Shown: positions 17,096 through 26,768, numbered from the stretch's first letter. The stretch: 64,000 nt of DNA from Palleronia rufa (GCF_000743715.1 NZ_JQEY01000006.1:121142-185141), one strand, 5' to 3'. Notes: generated by a model from the sequence alone, not told the origin. A program made the numbers and translations.

Positions 17096-18133
17096 ATGAA
17101 CGATCACCCGATACCCCCCCGCCGTCCGATGACGCTCAGGGATGTATCCGAAGCCTCGGGGGTCAGCGAGATGACCGTGAGCCGTGTGTTGCGCAACCGG
17201 GGCGACGTCAGCGCGGCCACGCGGGAGCGCGTCCTGACCGCGGCCAAGGAGCTGGGCTACGTGCCCAACAAGATCGCGGGGGCCTTGGCCTCCAGCCGCG
17301 TGAACCTGGTCGCCGTCATCATCCCCAGCCTGTCCAACATGGTGTTTCCGGAGGTCCTGTCGGGCATAACGGACGTGCTGGACCAGACCCACCTGCAACC
17401 CGTTGTCGGCGTGACGAACTACCGTCCGGAGCGCGAGGAAAAGGTGATCTACGAGATGCTGTCCTGGCGCCCCTCGGGTGTCATCATCGCCGGGATCGAG
17501 CACAACGACACCTGCCGCCGGATGCTCCGCGCCGCCGATGTCCCGGTGGTCGAGATCATGGACGTGGATGGCGAACCGGTGGATTCGGTGGTCGGGATAT
17601 CTCAGCGCCGCGCAGGTCGGCTGATGGCCGAGGCGATCCTGAAGCAGGGGTTCGAGCAGATCGGGTTCCTGGGCACGCAGATGCCGCTCGACCACCGGGC
17701 GAGAAAGCGGTTCGAGGGGTTCACCGACACGCTGGCCAAGGCGGGCCGGGAGGTCGTCGACCAGGAGTTCTATTCCGGCGGTTCGGCCCTGAAGAAGGGC
17801 CGGGAGATGACGAGAACCATCCTTGAGCGCAGCCCCGATCTGGACTTTCTCTATTACTCCAACGACATGATCGGTGCGGGCGGTCTGCTGTGGTGCCTGG
17901 AACAGGGGATCGAGATCCCCCAGCGGCTGGGTCTTGCCGGCTTCAACGGCACCGAGTTGCTGGACGGTCTGCCGCGCAAGCTTGCGACCATGGATGCGGG
18001 TCGCCTGGCAACGGGCCGGGAAGCGGCCAAGATCATCGCCGCCCGAGCCGACGGCTCCCTGACCGAGCCCAGGCGTCTCGAGATCGAGCCCAAGATCGAG
18101 TTCGGCGATACGCTCAGGCGCTACAAGCCCTGA
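17096..18133 (+). CDS. LacI-family transcriptional regulator
   Basis: A 345-residue regulator with an N-terminal LacI helix-turn-helix (T-L-R-D-V-S-E-A-S-G-V-S-E-M-T-V-S-R-V-L) followed by a periplasmic-binding-protein-like sensor domain. The closest pattern I recognise is GntR-type gluconate repressors of the LacI family, but that is not certain. An AAGGAG ribosome site lies about seven bases before the ATG. No sugar-utilisation operon is adjacent. The genes on either side (pseudo-caspase and DMT transporter) give no clear target. Confidence 0.9.
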   Translation: MNDHPIPPRRPMTLRDVSEASGVSEMTVSRVLRNRGDVSAATRERVLTAAKELGYVPNKIAGALASSRVNLVAVIIPSLSNMVFPEVLSGITDVLDQTHLQPVVGVTNYRPEREEKVIYEMLSWRPSGVIIAGIEHNDTCRRMLRAADVPVVEIMDVDGEPVDSVVGISQRRAGRLMAEAILKQGFEQIGFLGTQMPLDHRARKRFEGFTDTLAKAGREVVDQEFYSGGSALKKGREMTRTILERSPDLDFLYYSNDMIGAGGLLWCLEQGIEIPQRLGLAGFNGTELLDGLPRKLATMDAGRLATGREAAKIIAARADGSLTEPRRLEIEPKIEFGDTLRRYKP

Positions 18134-18176
18134 TCGTCCGCGGCTCTGAAAGCCCGAGCCGACCGGAAAGGCGTGG

Positions 18177-19052
18177 CTAGGGCGGGCCGGCCCGGGTCCG
18201 GTTCCGGGCCAGCGTGAAAACGCCCGCCGACACGGTGATGGCGGCTCCGAGCGCGGTCAGGGGCTCCAGCGTCTCACCCAGAAGGAACACGCCGATCATG
18301 CTGGCAAAGACCAGCTGCAGGTAGGCGAAGGGCTGGACCGCGCTGGCTTCCGCGATCTCGTAGACCTTGATGAGAAAGAAGTGCCCCGCGGCTGCCAGCA
18401 CGCAGAGCGCGGCCATCCACAGCCAGTCCTGGCCGGCCATCGGCTCCCAGAGCCAAAGGCCGGGCGGCGTCAGCACCGCCGCTCCCGCCACGCCGGTCCA
18501 GAAGAACGACGTCGCCGCGCTGTCGGTCCGGCCCACGTAGCGCGTCAGCAGCCCGTAGAGCGCGAAGGCTAAGGCGGCGGCAAGGGGCACCAGTGCGGCC
18601 GGCGAGAAGACGGCGATGCCCGGGCGCAGGATCACCAGGATGCCGACGAAGCCCACCGCAATGGCGGCCCAGCGCCGCCAACCCACCTTTTCGCCCAGGA
18701 CCGGGCCGGAGAGGGCGGCGATCAGCAGCGGGTAAGAGGCCAGAACGGCATGGGCCTCTACCAGCCCCAGCAGCACGAAACCCAGCACCATGATGCAGAC
18801 CTCTGCCGCCAGCAAAACGCCCCGGAAGATCTGCAGCCCCAACCGCTCCGTTCGTACAGCGGCGGACAGCCCACCTGGCGCGCGGGACGCCATGGCGACC
18901 ACGAACAGTGCAAAGAACCAGTAGCGGATCATCACCACCATGACGGTGTTGTATTCCGTCGCCAGAAGCCGAGAGATTGCGTCCATCGACGCGAACACCA
19001 TCGTCGTCAGCACCATGAGCCGGATGCCTTTCCCGGTGTCCTGCTCGGTCAT
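18177..19052 (-). CDS. DMT superfamily (EamA) transporter
   Basis: A 291-residue inner-membrane protein with about ten hydrophobic segments arranged as two EamA repeats. The second repeat contains the typical P-F-A-Y-L-Q-L segment and the G-E-x-L-x-P-L loop. It probably exports or imports a small metabolite. The start at 19052 overlaps the stop of the upstream mnmD by four bases (ATGA), so the two are translationally coupled. Substrate unknown. Confidence 0.88.
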   Translation of the reverse strand: MTEQDTGKGIRLMVLTTMVFASMDAISRLLATEYNTVMVVMIRYWFFALFVVAMASRAPGGLSAAVRTERLGLQIFRGVLLAAEVCIMVLGFVLLGLVEAHAVLASYPLLIAALSGPVLGEKVGWRRWAAIAVGFVGILVILRPGIAVFSPAALVPLAAALAFALYGLLTRYVGRTDSAATSFFWTGVAGAAVLTPPGLWLWEPMAGQDWLWMAALCVLAAAGHFFLIKVYEIAEASAVQPFAYLQLVFASMIGVFLLGETLEPLTALGAAITVSAGVFTLARNRTRAGPP

Positions 19053-19717
19053 CTGAGGCGGCCCCGGCTCATGTGGCGCTTGCGCCCGTATCCCGGGGCA
19101 CGGGTCACGTCGAAGCCCGCCGCCTGCAGCGCGCGGCGGACGTGACCCGCGGCGGTATAGGTCGCGAAGCTGCCACGCGGACGAGTGTGGCGCGCGACCT
19201 CCTCCATGAGGGCGGGCGACCAGAGCGCGGGATTGCGGGCCGGCGCGAACCCGTCGAGGTACCATGCGTCCGCCCTCTCGGTCCAGTCCGGCAGGGTGCG
19301 GCCGGCGTCCCCCGGGATAACGGTCAGCGTAAGGTCCGCCAGTTCCGCGCCATGGCCGTCGAAGGCGGCCAGAAAATCCGCCGATAGGGTGGCCAGTTCC
19401 GGAAACTGCCGCTGGGCGCGGCGCAGGTCCGCGAAAGACAGGGGATGCGCCTCGAAGCTGGTGAAGCGCAGCCGCCCCGATGTGCCGGAGGCGCGGAAAG
19501 CGTGCCAGGCGGCCAGCAGGTTCAGCCCGGTCCCGAAGCCCGTCTCGGCGATGTGGAACCCGTCCCGGAACCGTCCCGGCAGGTCGTTGCCGGACAGGAA
19601 GGTGTGCCGCGTCTCGGCCAGCCCGTCCTGGAGCGAGTGGAACGGATCGTCATAGAGCCGCGAGACGGGGGCGCCGTGCCGCCAGTCGATGTCGTGGCTC
19701 TGGTCATCGCCGGGCAT
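19049..19717 (-). CDS. mnmD: tRNA 5-methylaminomethyl-2-thiouridine methyltransferase, MnmD-type
   Basis: A 222-residue stand-alone protein equivalent to the N-terminal half of MnmC. It has the SAM-binding motif E-T-G-F-G-T-G-L-N, the early F-L-S-G-N-D-L-P segment, and the Y-L-D-G-F-A-P-A-R-N-P active-site motif. It carries out the final methylation of the wobble-uridine modification mnm5s2U in tRNA. The start at 19717 follows a GGAGGTAG site. In enterobacteria this domain is fused to the FAD oxidoreductase; here that partner is a separate, divergently transcribed gene at 19765. Confidence 0.9.
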   Translation of the reverse strand: MPGDDQSHDIDWRHGAPVSRLYDDPFHSLQDGLAETRHTFLSGNDLPGRFRDGFHIAETGFGTGLNLLAAWHAFRASGTSGRLRFTSFEAHPLSFADLRRAQRQFPELATLSADFLAAFDGHGAELADLTLTVIPGDAGRTLPDWTERADAWYLDGFAPARNPALWSPALMEEVARHTRPRGSFATYTAAGHVRRALQAAGFDVTRAPGYGRKRHMSRGRLR

Positions 19718-19764
19718 GGGGTCTACCTCCGTTGACGTGCGGGCGATAGGCGCGGGGCAGGGTG

Positions 19765-20790
19765 ATGGCAAGCGACGTGACGATCCGGGGCGCGGGCATC
19801 TACGGACTGTCGGTCGCCTGGGAATGCCTGGCGCGTGGCGCGCGGGTGAGGCTCGTCGATCCTGCGGGACCGGCCGGCGGTGCCTCCGGCGGCGTGGTCG
19901 GTGCGCTTGCCCCCCACACCCCGGGCGACTGGTCCGACATCAAGGCGCTGCAACTCGACACGCTGCTGGCCGCGCCGGAGTACTGGGCCGAGGTGGCAGA
20001 GGCCGGCGGCGGCGATTCCGGCTACGCGCGGACCGGGCGGCTCCAGTCCCTGCCCGACGATGCTGCCGTCGTCCGGGCGCGCGCCCGGGCGGCGGATGCC
20101 CACCGGCACTGGGGCGACGCGTTCCGCTGGGAGGTGGTCGCGGCGCCGTCCGGCTGGGGGCCGGAGTCGCCCACCGGACTGGTGGTCCACGACACGCTGT
20201 CCGCCCGGCTGCATCCCGCGCGGGCCACGCTGGCCCTGGCCGCGGCAGTCCGGGCGCGGGGCGTGGCGGTCCTGGACGACGCCCCGGATCGCGGGCCGAC
20301 GGTCTGGGCCACGGGTGCGGCAGGGCTGGAGGCACTTTCCCGCGCGCTGGGGCGTGAGGTCGGGCGCGGCATCAAAGGCCAGGGCGCGGTGCTCTCACAC
20401 CATGCGCCGGACATGCCGCAGATCTACACCGGTGGCGTGCATATGGTGCCCCATGCCGACGGGACGGTTGGCATCGGGTCCACGACCGAGCGTGAGTTCG
20501 ATAGTCCCGACACCACCGACGCGGGCCTTGAGGCCGTCATCGCGGCCGCCCGCGCGGCGGTTCCGGCTTTGCGGGAGGCCGCGGTGTTGCGGCGCTGGGC
20601 GGGGGTGCGGCCCCGTGCGCGGTCGCGCCAGCCGCTGTTGGGGGCCTGGCCGGGGCGCGCGGGACATTTCGTGGCCAACGGCGGATTCAAGATCGGCTTC
20701 GGCACCCACTTCGCCGCCGCCCGGATGGTGGCCGATCTGGTGCTGGACGGGGTCGATCGCATCCCCCCGTCCATGCGGCTGGAGCGCTGA
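19765..20790 (+). CDS. FAD-dependent oxidoreductase, MnmC2-like
   Basis: A 341-residue DAO-family flavoprotein with the dinucleotide-binding motif G-A-G-I-Y-G-L-S near the N-terminus and a C-terminal G-H-F-V-A-N-G-G-F-K-I-G-F segment. It matches the C-terminal half of MnmC, which oxidatively removes the carboxymethyl group from cmnm5U. The ATG at 19765 is preceded by a GTG at 19762 that could also serve. It sits head to head with mnmD, which supports the split-MnmC reading. Other DAO-family roles (amino acid oxidase) cannot be excluded. Confidence 0.8.
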   Translation: MASDVTIRGAGIYGLSVAWECLARGARVRLVDPAGPAGGASGGVVGALAPHTPGDWSDIKALQLDTLLAAPEYWAEVAEAGGGDSGYARTGRLQSLPDDAAVVRARARAADAHRHWGDAFRWEVVAAPSGWGPESPTGLVVHDTLSARLHPARATLALAAAVRARGVAVLDDAPDRGPTVWATGAAGLEALSRALGREVGRGIKGQGAVLSHHAPDMPQIYTGGVHMVPHADGTVGIGSTTEREFDSPDTTDAGLEAVIAAARAAVPALREAAVLRRWAGVRPRARSRQPLLGAWPGRAGHFVANGGFKIGFGTHFAAARMVADLVLDGVDRIPPSMRLER

Positions 20791-20882
20791 CGCCCCGGTG
20801 TGCGTATCGCCCTGGAACCCGGGCCGCGTCATCGCCCCCCGCCGCCGGGGGTTCACGTCCCGCGTCCCGCCCGGCCGTCGCC

Positions 20883-22136
20883 TCAACGCAGCGACCGGCC
20901 CTTGAGGATCGCGGCGTCGCCCCAGCGCTGGCGGATCCTGTCGGCGGCGCGTTCGGCGGCCGCCCGGCTTGCGGCCTGGGGGTCCAGCAGATCGCCCGAC
21001 TGATCGGCGGCCGTATCCCCGACCAACTCCGACACGCCGACGCCCAGCAGGCGGAACGGCCCCTCGCGCGCCACCTGCTCGAACAGCCCGCGCGCGGTGC
21101 GGTAGATCCGGTCGGCGATCTGCGTCGGCTCATGGAGCGATACGCGCCGCGTTAGGATACTGTGGTTCGACCGCTTGAGCTTGAGCGTCACGATCCGCCC
21201 GGCGATCCCCTTGGCCTTGAGCCGGCCGGACACTTTTTCCGACAGGCGCCAGATATGACCGTCCAGCACATCCGCGTCGGCCGTATCCGCGCGGAACGTG
21301 GTTTCGTTCGACACGCCCTTCACGGGGGCATTGGCGGTGACGCGGCGCATATCCTCGCCCCGCGCCAGGTGCCAGAGCCGGACGCCCATGCCGCCGAAGC
21401 GGTCCTCCAGGTCACGCCTGTCCCAGCGGCGCAGGTCGTTGAAGGTGCGGATCCCGGCGCGCTCCAGCGCCGCGCGGGTGACCGCGCCGACGCCCCAGAT
21501 CAGCGACACGGGCCGCGGCCCCAGGAAATCCATCGTCTCCGCCGCGCCGATCACCGAAAAGCCGCGCGGCTTCTCCAGATCCGACGCGATCTTTGCCAGG
21601 AACTTGTTGTGGCTGAGGCCGATGGACCCGGTGATCCCCAGCTCAGCCTGCATCCGCGCCGTGAGACGGGCCAGCATCACCGCCGGCGGCGCGCCGTGGA
21701 GCCGTGCCGTGCCGGTGAGATCCATGAACGCCTCGTCGAGCGACAGCGGCTCGACCACCGGTGTCAGGTCGTCCATCATCGCCCTGATCTGCCGCGAGAC
21801 GGCCGAATAGACCTCGAACCGGGGCTTCACCACCGTTGCCTCGGGGCAGAGCCTGAGCGCCTGGAACATCGGCATGGCCGAGCGCACGCCCTTGATGCGC
21901 GCGATGTAGCACGCCGTGGTCACCACGCCGCGGGTGCCGCCGCCGACGATCACCGGCTTGTCGCGCAGGGCGGGATTGTCGCGCTTTTCGACGCTGGCGT
22001 AGAAGGCATCGCAATCCATATGGGCGATGCTGAGGTCCAGAAGTTCCGGGTGGGCGGCGACGCGCGGGCTGCGGCAGGACGGGCAGCGGGGCGCGTCCTG
22101 GAATGTGGTCAGACAGTCTCGGCAAAGCGACGGCAT
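20883..22136 (-). CDS. dinB: DNA polymerase IV (Y-family)
   Basis: About 417 residues. An N-terminal Cys4 zinc-ribbon-like segment (C-R-D-C and C-P-S-C) precedes the palm domain, where the catalytic motifs are M-D-C-D-A-F-Y-A-S-V-E and S-L-D-E-A-F-M-D-L. Helix-hairpin-helix and little-finger regions follow. It performs translesion synthesis. The ATG at 22136 places the zinc ribbon at the N-terminus, a feature of alphaproteobacterial DinB. It is not visibly part of the imuAB-dnaE2 type of cassette. No LexA-type site was recognised upstream. Confidence 0.92.
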   Translation of the reverse strand: MPSLCRDCLTTFQDAPRCPSCRSPRVAAHPELLDLSIAHMDCDAFYASVEKRDNPALRDKPVIVGGGTRGVVTTACYIARIKGVRSAMPMFQALRLCPEATVVKPRFEVYSAVSRQIRAMMDDLTPVVEPLSLDEAFMDLTGTARLHGAPPAVMLARLTARMQAELGITGSIGLSHNKFLAKIASDLEKPRGFSVIGAAETMDFLGPRPVSLIWGVGAVTRAALERAGIRTFNDLRRWDRRDLEDRFGGMGVRLWHLARGEDMRRVTANAPVKGVSNETTFRADTADADVLDGHIWRLSEKVSGRLKAKGIAGRIVTLKLKRSNHSILTRRVSLHEPTQIADRIYRTARGLFEQVAREGPFRLLGVGVSELVGDTAADQSGDLLDPQAASRAAAERAADRIRQRWGDAAILKGRSLR

Positions 22137-22182
22137 GGGGCCATGATAGGCGGGTGAGGCGTGCTCCGACAGGGGAAAGGCG

Positions 22183-22581
22183 ATGACGATCACGGGCGCC
22201 AAGGTCGCGATTCTGTCGGGCGCGCGTATCGTGGCGCTGCTGCGCGACGACGACCCCGGCATCGCCTTTCCCGGCCTGTGGGACCTGCCCGGCGGCGGGC
22301 GCGAGGGCGATGAGGACGCGGTGGCCGCCGTGCTCCGGGAAACGCGGGAAGAGACCGGGTTGACCCTGGATCCCGCGCGGCTGATCCACCGGCGCGACTA
22401 CGGGCCGGCCGGCCGCCGCGTCGCGTTCTTCGGGGCACGGTGGGAGGGTCTCGCGCAGGCGGACCTGAGGCTGGGGGCCGAAGGGCAGGCGCTGGTGCTC
22501 ATGCCGGTGGCCAAGTTCCTGTCGCGGCCCGACGCCATCGCGGCCTTGCAGGCGCGCCTGTGGCACTGGCTGCGGCCCTAG
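22183..22581 (+). CDS. Nudix hydrolase
   Basis: A 132-residue protein with a complete Nudix box: G-G-x5-E at about residue 43 followed by R-E-T-R-E-E-T-G-L. The box binds the metal and cleaves nucleoside diphosphate-linked substrates. It is divergent from dinB, with 46 nt between the two starts, and could be a MutT-like pool-cleaning or other housekeeping enzyme. The substrate is not readable from sequence. Confidence 0.88.
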   Translation: MTITGAKVAILSGARIVALLRDDDPGIAFPGLWDLPGGGREGDEDAVAAVLRETREETGLTLDPARLIHRRDYGPAGRRVAFFGARWEGLAQADLRLGAEGQALVLMPVAKFLSRPDAIAALQARLWHWLRP

Positions 22582-22582
22582 C

Positions 22583-23458
22583 CTATTCGGCGGCCAGGGA
22601 CTCTTCGGGCCGCCCGAAGGCGCAGAGCCGCGACACAAGCCCCGTCAGCCGCGCCTGCAGGTTCGCGAAATCGGAATGCGGCGTCACGGTCGCCTCATCC
22701 ATGTAGAGCGAGCGGTCGAGTTCGACCTGCACCACATGCTGATGCGACCGGGGACGTCCGTAGTGCTGGGCGATGAAGGCACCGGCGAAGGGCGTGTTGC
22801 GCGACACGGTAAAGCCCGCGAGGGTGAACTCCTGTTCGATCAGATCGACGATGCCGGTTTCCGCCGAGGCGCCGAAGCGATCGCCCAGGACGATGTCGGG
22901 ACGCCGGCCGGCGACGCGCACCTGGTCCAGCGCCTCATGCGGCATCGAGTGGCAGTCGAGCAGGATCGCCTGACCGAACCGGACGCGGCTATCCACCAGA
23001 AGCTGTTGCAGGCGGGCATGGTATGGGTGCCACACGTCGCGGATCCGCGCCCGCGCATCGGCCTGCGTGATCTTGCCCGCGTAGATCGTGCGCCCGGCGG
23101 ACACGACCCGCGGCACGACCCCCAGCCCGGAACTCACCCGGGGATTATGCGCCCCGCGGCGCTGGCCGTCGATCAGCGCGGGGTCAAGCTCATCCGCCGC
23201 GCGGTTCACGTCGAGCCAGGCGCGCGGCAGGCGCGCGGCCAGAAGCGGTGCGCCGTGGGACGGGGCGGACGCGAAGAGCCGGTCCACATAGGCGTCCTCG
23301 GACGAGCGCAGGTCATGTGCGGAGAGCATCGATTGGGTCAGCAGGGCCTGGGGATAGACCCGCCCGGAATGGGGCGATGCGAAGACGAACGGGGTCGTGT
23401 GCGGGCCGTCCGGCAACAGCAGATCGTAGGCGCGCATGGGATCGTCGGGGTCGGTCAT
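22583..23458 (-). CDS. N-formylglutamate amidohydrolase family protein
   Basis: A 291-residue protein with the family motifs F-A-S-P-H-S-G-R near the start, R-A-W-L-D-V-N-R, the D-C-H-S-M-P metal motif and a late N-T-P-F-A-G-A-F-I. It hydrolyses N-formylglutamate or related amides and is metal-dependent. No hut genes are adjacent, so a role in histidine degradation is not indicated. It converges with the Nudix gene, ending 1 nt after it. A clear GGAGAG ribosome site lies upstream of the ATG at 23458. Confidence 0.9.
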   Translation of the reverse strand: MTDPDDPMRAYDLLLPDGPHTTPFVFASPHSGRVYPQALLTQSMLSAHDLRSSEDAYVDRLFASAPSHGAPLLAARLPRAWLDVNRAADELDPALIDGQRRGAHNPRVSSGLGVVPRVVSAGRTIYAGKITQADARARIRDVWHPYHARLQQLLVDSRVRFGQAILLDCHSMPHEALDQVRVAGRRPDIVLGDRFGASAETGIVDLIEQEFTLAGFTVSRNTPFAGAFIAQHYGRPRSHQHVVQVELDRSLYMDEATVTPHSDFANLQARLTGLVSRLCAFGRPEESLAAE

Positions 23459-23605
23459 CGGTCTCTCCTAGCCCCGGAACTGGCGCTCGGAAAGCCCTTG
23501 AACAGGTGGGCGCGACCTTTTATAGACCGCCCACCGACGCGAGGCTCCGGCTTCGCGCGCCGTCCGTCGTGGCGGTGTCCGCGCCGGATCGGGACATTGG
23601 CGGAC

Positions 23606-23680
23606 GGGCGATTAGCTCAGCGGTAGAGCACTTCGTTGACATCGAAGGGGTCACTGGTTCGATCCCAGTATCGCCCACCA
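23606..23680 (+). tRNA. tRNA-Val (GAC)
   Basis: A full cloverleaf: the acceptor stem GGGCGAT pairs with ATCGCCC, with a D arm and anticodon stem CTTCG/CGAAG around loop TTGACAT with anticodon GAC at 23638-23640. The T arm carries GGTTCGATCCC, and the 3' CCA is encoded in the DNA (23678-23680). It lies just upstream of rpmJ. Confidence 0.96.
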
Positions 23681-23769
23681 CCGCCGCCGAACTCACCGCC
23701 CCGGATCGCTCCGGGGCCGAACTGCAACAAGGCGCGAGCCCCGCGCCGCGACAGATGGGAGAGAGCGAC

Positions 23770-23895
23770 ATGAAGGTGCGCAACTCGCTTCGTTCGCTGA
23801 AGAGCCGCCACCGCGATTGCCGCGTGGTGCGCCGCAAGGGCCGCGTCTACGTCATCAACAAGACGCAGCGCCGGTTCAAGGCCCGCCAGGGCTGA
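23770..23895 (+). CDS. rpmJ: 50S ribosomal protein L36
   Basis: A 41-residue basic protein with the L36 pattern M-K-V-R-N-S-L...K-G-R-V-Y-V-I. It carries only one Cys (C17 in R-D-C-R-V) instead of the Cys/His zinc set of classical L36, so it is of the zinc-independent form. It is preceded by a GGGAGAG ribosome site, and a strong terminator follows at 23919-23947. It binds 23S rRNA in the large subunit. Confidence 0.95.
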   Translation: MKVRNSLRSLKSRHRDCRVVRRKGRVYVINKTQRRFKARQG

Positions 23896-23918
23896 AGGAC
23901 AACGCCCTGAGGTGTGTG

Positions 23919-23947
23919 AGCCGCTCCGGCATCGGGGCGGCTTTTCT
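23919..23947 (+). terminator. rho-independent terminator of rpmJ
   Basis: A nine-base-pair stem AGCCGCTCC/GGGGCGGCT (one T-G pair) at 23919-23927 and 23934-23942 with a six-base loop, directly followed by a T run (23942-23945, then CT). It lies 24 nt after the rpmJ stop. Confidence 0.88.
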
Positions 23948-24162
23948 GCGTTCGGGGCGGCGCTGCCCGGCCGGCTGCGACCTCCCGGACGTCTGCGGCC
24001 GGACGCCCCGCCTTACCCTCTGCCGCCGGTGATCCCGCCCGAAACGCCGCTGCGCGTACCGACCGGCCGAGGGCATCCGGGTCCGGGATCGCCTCCGCCG
24101 CAACCCATGCGCCGTCCGGGGGCCGGATGCGTCCGCGGCCCCTGCGATGCCCGACGGTATCG

Positions 24163-25275
24163 CTAGAGCACCGCGGACGGGTCCACCGCCTCGCGGTCCT
24201 GGGCCTCGCCCACGGCGCGGTTGGTGAGTTGCCCGGCATGGATGTTCAGTCCTTCGGCCAGGTTCGGGTCGGCGCGGCAGGCATCGGCCCAGCCCCTGTC
24301 GGCGATGCGCAGCATGAACGGCATGGTGGCATTGGACAGCGCCTGGGTCGACGTGCGCGGCACCGCGCCGGGCATGTTGGCCACGCAGTAATGCATGATG
24401 CCGTCGATCTCGAAGCTGGGATCCTCATGCGTGGTGGCGCGGGATGTCTCGAAACAGCCGCCCTGGTCGATGGCCACATCCACCAGCACGGCGCCGGTCT
24501 GCATGTCCGACAGCTGGGCGCGGCTGATCAGCTTCGGCGCGGCGGCACCGGGGACAAGGACCGCACCGATCACCATGTCGGCCTCTGCCACCAGTTGCGC
24601 TGTGTAGGTCTTCGACGCGTAGCCGGTCTTGAAGGTCCGCCCGAACACGTCGTCGAGATAGCGCAGCCGGGGCAGCGACCGGTCCAGTACGGTGACCTCC
24701 GCGCCCATGCCGGCGGCGATCCGTGCCGCATGGGTGCCGACGACCCCGCCGCCGATGACGACCACATGGGCCGGAAAAACGCCCGGCACGCCGCCCAGCA
24801 GCACGCCGCGGCCGCCGTTGGCCTTCTGCAGCGTATAGGCGCCCATCTGCGGGGCCAGACGCCCAGCGACCTCGGACATCGGGGCCAGCAGCGGCAGGCC
24901 GCCCTTGCCGTCGGTCACAGTCTCATAGGCGATGCAGGTCGCGCCGGAGGTCAGCAACTCGTCCGTCTGCGGCCGGTCGGGGGCAAGGTGGAGATACGTG
25001 AACAGGATCTGCCCCTCACGCAGCATCTTGCGCTCTGCGGTCTGGGGTTCCTTGACCTTCACGATCATGTCGGCATCAGCGAAGACCTCTGCCGCATCCG
25101 CGGCGATCCGCGCGCCGGCACCGGTATAGTCCGTATCGGTATAGCCCGCCCCGTCGCCGGCGCCGGCCTGAACGATGACCTCATGACCGTGGGCGATGGC
25201 TTCCGCCGCGGCGGTGGGGGTCAGGCCGACGCGATATTCCTGGGCTTTGATCTCGGTAGGGCAGCCGATCTTCAT
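24163..25275 (-). CDS. ald: alanine dehydrogenase
   Basis: A 370-residue enzyme with the family N-terminus [10 protein letters not shown], the R-V-G-L-T-P segment, and the Rossmann motif [10 protein letters not shown]. It interconverts L-alanine with pyruvate and ammonia using NAD. The start at 25275 is chosen by homology to Ald and by the GGAGCGCATC region upstream. It is divergent from an Lrp-family gene 139 nt away, the classic ald/aldR arrangement, so the regulator probably controls it in response to alanine. Confidence 0.95.
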   Translation of the reverse strand: MKIGCPTEIKAQEYRVGLTPTAAAEAIAHGHEVIVQAGAGDGAGYTDTDYTGAGARIAADAAEVFADADMIVKVKEPQTAERKMLREGQILFTYLHLAPDRPQTDELLTSGATCIAYETVTDGKGGLPLLAPMSEVAGRLAPQMGAYTLQKANGGRGVLLGGVPGVFPAHVVVIGGGVVGTHAARIAAGMGAEVTVLDRSLPRLRYLDDVFGRTFKTGYASKTYTAQLVAEADMVIGAVLVPGAAAPKLISRAQLSDMQTGAVLVDVAIDQGGCFETSRATTHEDPSFEIDGIMHYCVANMPGAVPRTSTQALSNATMPFMLRIADRGWADACRADPNLAEGLNIHAGQLTNRAVGEAQDREAVDPSAVL

Positions 25276-25383
25276 GATGCGCTCCTGGGATGCGGATGGG
25301 TGTGAATTTTCTATAGGCGTATTGCCGGGCAAGGTGCGTGCGTTTTGCGCGCGTCGCGACGTCTGATCAGAAGGATCTTGCGA

Positions 25384-25406
25384 TTTTTCGTTTGATAGTC
25401 GAAGAA
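25384..25406. promoter_or_regulatory. possible Lrp-type operator between ald and its regulator
   Basis: An AT-rich patch between the divergent starts contains an inverted repeat, TTTTTCG at 25384-25390 and CGAAGAA at 25400-25406 (6 of 7 pair), spaced by nine bases. Lrp/AsnC proteins bind AT-rich imperfect palindromes, so this is a plausible binding site, but no consensus was tested. Confidence 0.35.
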
Positions 25407-25414
25407 TTGTCTCT

Positions 25415-25876
25415 ATGGCGCGCCTAGACGAAACGGATCTCCGAATCCTGCGGATCCTGCAAAGAGAGGCGCGTCTGTCGAACGCGGACCTTGCCGAGCG
25501 GGTCGCCCTGAGCCCGTCCGCCTGTCACCGGCGGGTCGCGCAGCTGGAGGCCGCCGGCGTGATCGCCGGCTACGTTGCGCTGGTAAACCGGCGCATCTTG
25601 CGGCGCAGCGTCACCGTTTTCGTCGAAATCACGCTCACCGCCCAGTCCGATGAGGTGCTCGACGCGTTCGAGGCCGGCGTGGCGCGGATACCGGAAGTGC
25701 TGGAATGTCACCTGATGGCGGGAACGGCCGACTATCTGCTGAAGGTGGCGGTGGAGGACAGCGACGATTTCGCGCGGCTCCACCGCCGGCATCTGGCGCG
25801 GCTGCCCGGGGTGCAGGGAATGCAGTCGAGCTTCGCGCTCAAACGGGTGCGCGAGACGACGGAGATCCCATTGTGA
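25415..25876 (+). CDS. Lrp/AsnC family transcriptional regulator
   Basis: A 153-residue regulator with an N-terminal helix-turn-helix (L-R-I-L-R-I-L-Q-R-E-A-R-L-S-N-A-D-L-A) and a C-terminal RAM ligand-binding domain. It faces ald and is likely its alanine-responsive activator. Its 3' end overlaps the convergent hydrolase gene by 38 nt. The start gives the usual family length. Confidence 0.92.
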   Translation: MARLDETDLRILRILQREARLSNADLAERVALSPSACHRRVAQLEAAGVIAGYVALVNRRILRRSVTVFVEITLTAQSDEVLDAFEAGVARIPEVLECHLMAGTADYLLKVAVEDSDDFARLHRRHLARLPGVQGMQSSFALKRVRETTEIPL

Positions 25877-26681
25877 TGTGAACGGCAACGGCGTCCAGGG
25901 CGCTGCGCGCCTCGGGCAGGATGTCGGGCCAGAGCGGCCACAGATGAAAGAGACCCGGCCAGATGCGGAGCGTCACGGCCACGTCCCGCAGCGCCAGGGC
26001 GCGGGCCAGCAGCAGCGAATCGTCCAGAAGCATCTCCGCCCCCGCGGCCAGGATCAGGGTCGGCGGAAGACCCGAAAGATCGGCCAGCAGAGGCGAAACC
26101 TCCGGGTCGGTCGGGTCGAGGTCCCCCATGGCCGTGCGCGCGAACGCGGTATCTCCGGCACCGTCGTTCATCAGATCGGTGTCGCGGTCACGGGTCGTGG
26201 ACTGTCCGCTGCGGTCGGAGTTGGGGGAAATCAGCGCAAGCGACGTTACGGCACCGGGACGCCGGAGGGCAAGGATCAGCGCAAGTTGCCCGCCGACCGA
26301 ATCGCCCACCACCGGCACCGGCCCGTCCAGGGCGTCGAGCACCGCCTGACAGGCATCGCGCTGGGCCGGCCAGGGTGCCTCGGGTGCAAGCGGGTAGTCG
26401 GGCAGCACGATCTGGTGCCCGGTCGTGCGGGCGACGTATCCGGCCGCGCGCGCATGGGTGTCCGGACCGCCCAGCACCAGGCCTCCGCCGTGAAGCCACA
26501 ACAGCGGTGGCCCCTCACCGAACCGTGCGCAGGGAACACCGCCCAGCAGGTGCGTCCGGATCTCCGGGCGGGGGGCAAAGAGGCTGCGGAACGCGGCGCG
26601 CATCTCTTCCGGCGAACCTTCGATGGATGAGTTGCGGATGCGATGCTCAAGCTCATCGCGGGTTGTGGGGCGGTCAATCAT
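25839..26681 (-). CDS. alpha/beta hydrolase, hormone-sensitive-lipase type
   Basis: A 280-residue hydrolase with the oxyanion motif H-G-G-G at about residue 61 and the nucleophile elbow G-D-S-V-G-G (Ser near 132); the later Asp and the His in F-H-L-W complete the triad. It belongs to the HSL (group IV) esterases. I chose the ATG at 26681. Its last 38 nt overlap the end of the Lrp gene on the opposite strand. Substrate unknown. Confidence 0.85.
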   Translation of the reverse strand: MIDRPTTRDELEHRIRNSSIEGSPEEMRAAFRSLFAPRPEIRTHLLGGVPCARFGEGPPLLWLHGGGLVLGGPDTHARAAGYVARTTGHQIVLPDYPLAPEAPWPAQRDACQAVLDALDGPVPVVGDSVGGQLALILALRRPGAVTSLALISPNSDRSGQSTTRDRDTDLMNDGAGDTAFARTAMGDLDPTDPEVSPLLADLSGLPPTLILAAGAEMLLDDSLLLARALALRDVAVTLRIWPGLFHLWPLWPDILPEARSALDAVAVHITMGSPSSRAPV

Positions 26682-26768
26682 GGGGCGGTCCTTGCTTCGC
26701 CCACCAAGGCGCGATCGGCGCCGGGGGTTCCCCTGGCCCAACCGCAGCCAGGGATCACCGGGGGGCCA

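Noticed and set aside
26731..26753. CCCTGGC/GCCAGGG inverted repeat as terminator of the argH cluster
   Set aside because: No T tract on either strand beside the stem, so I could not support it.
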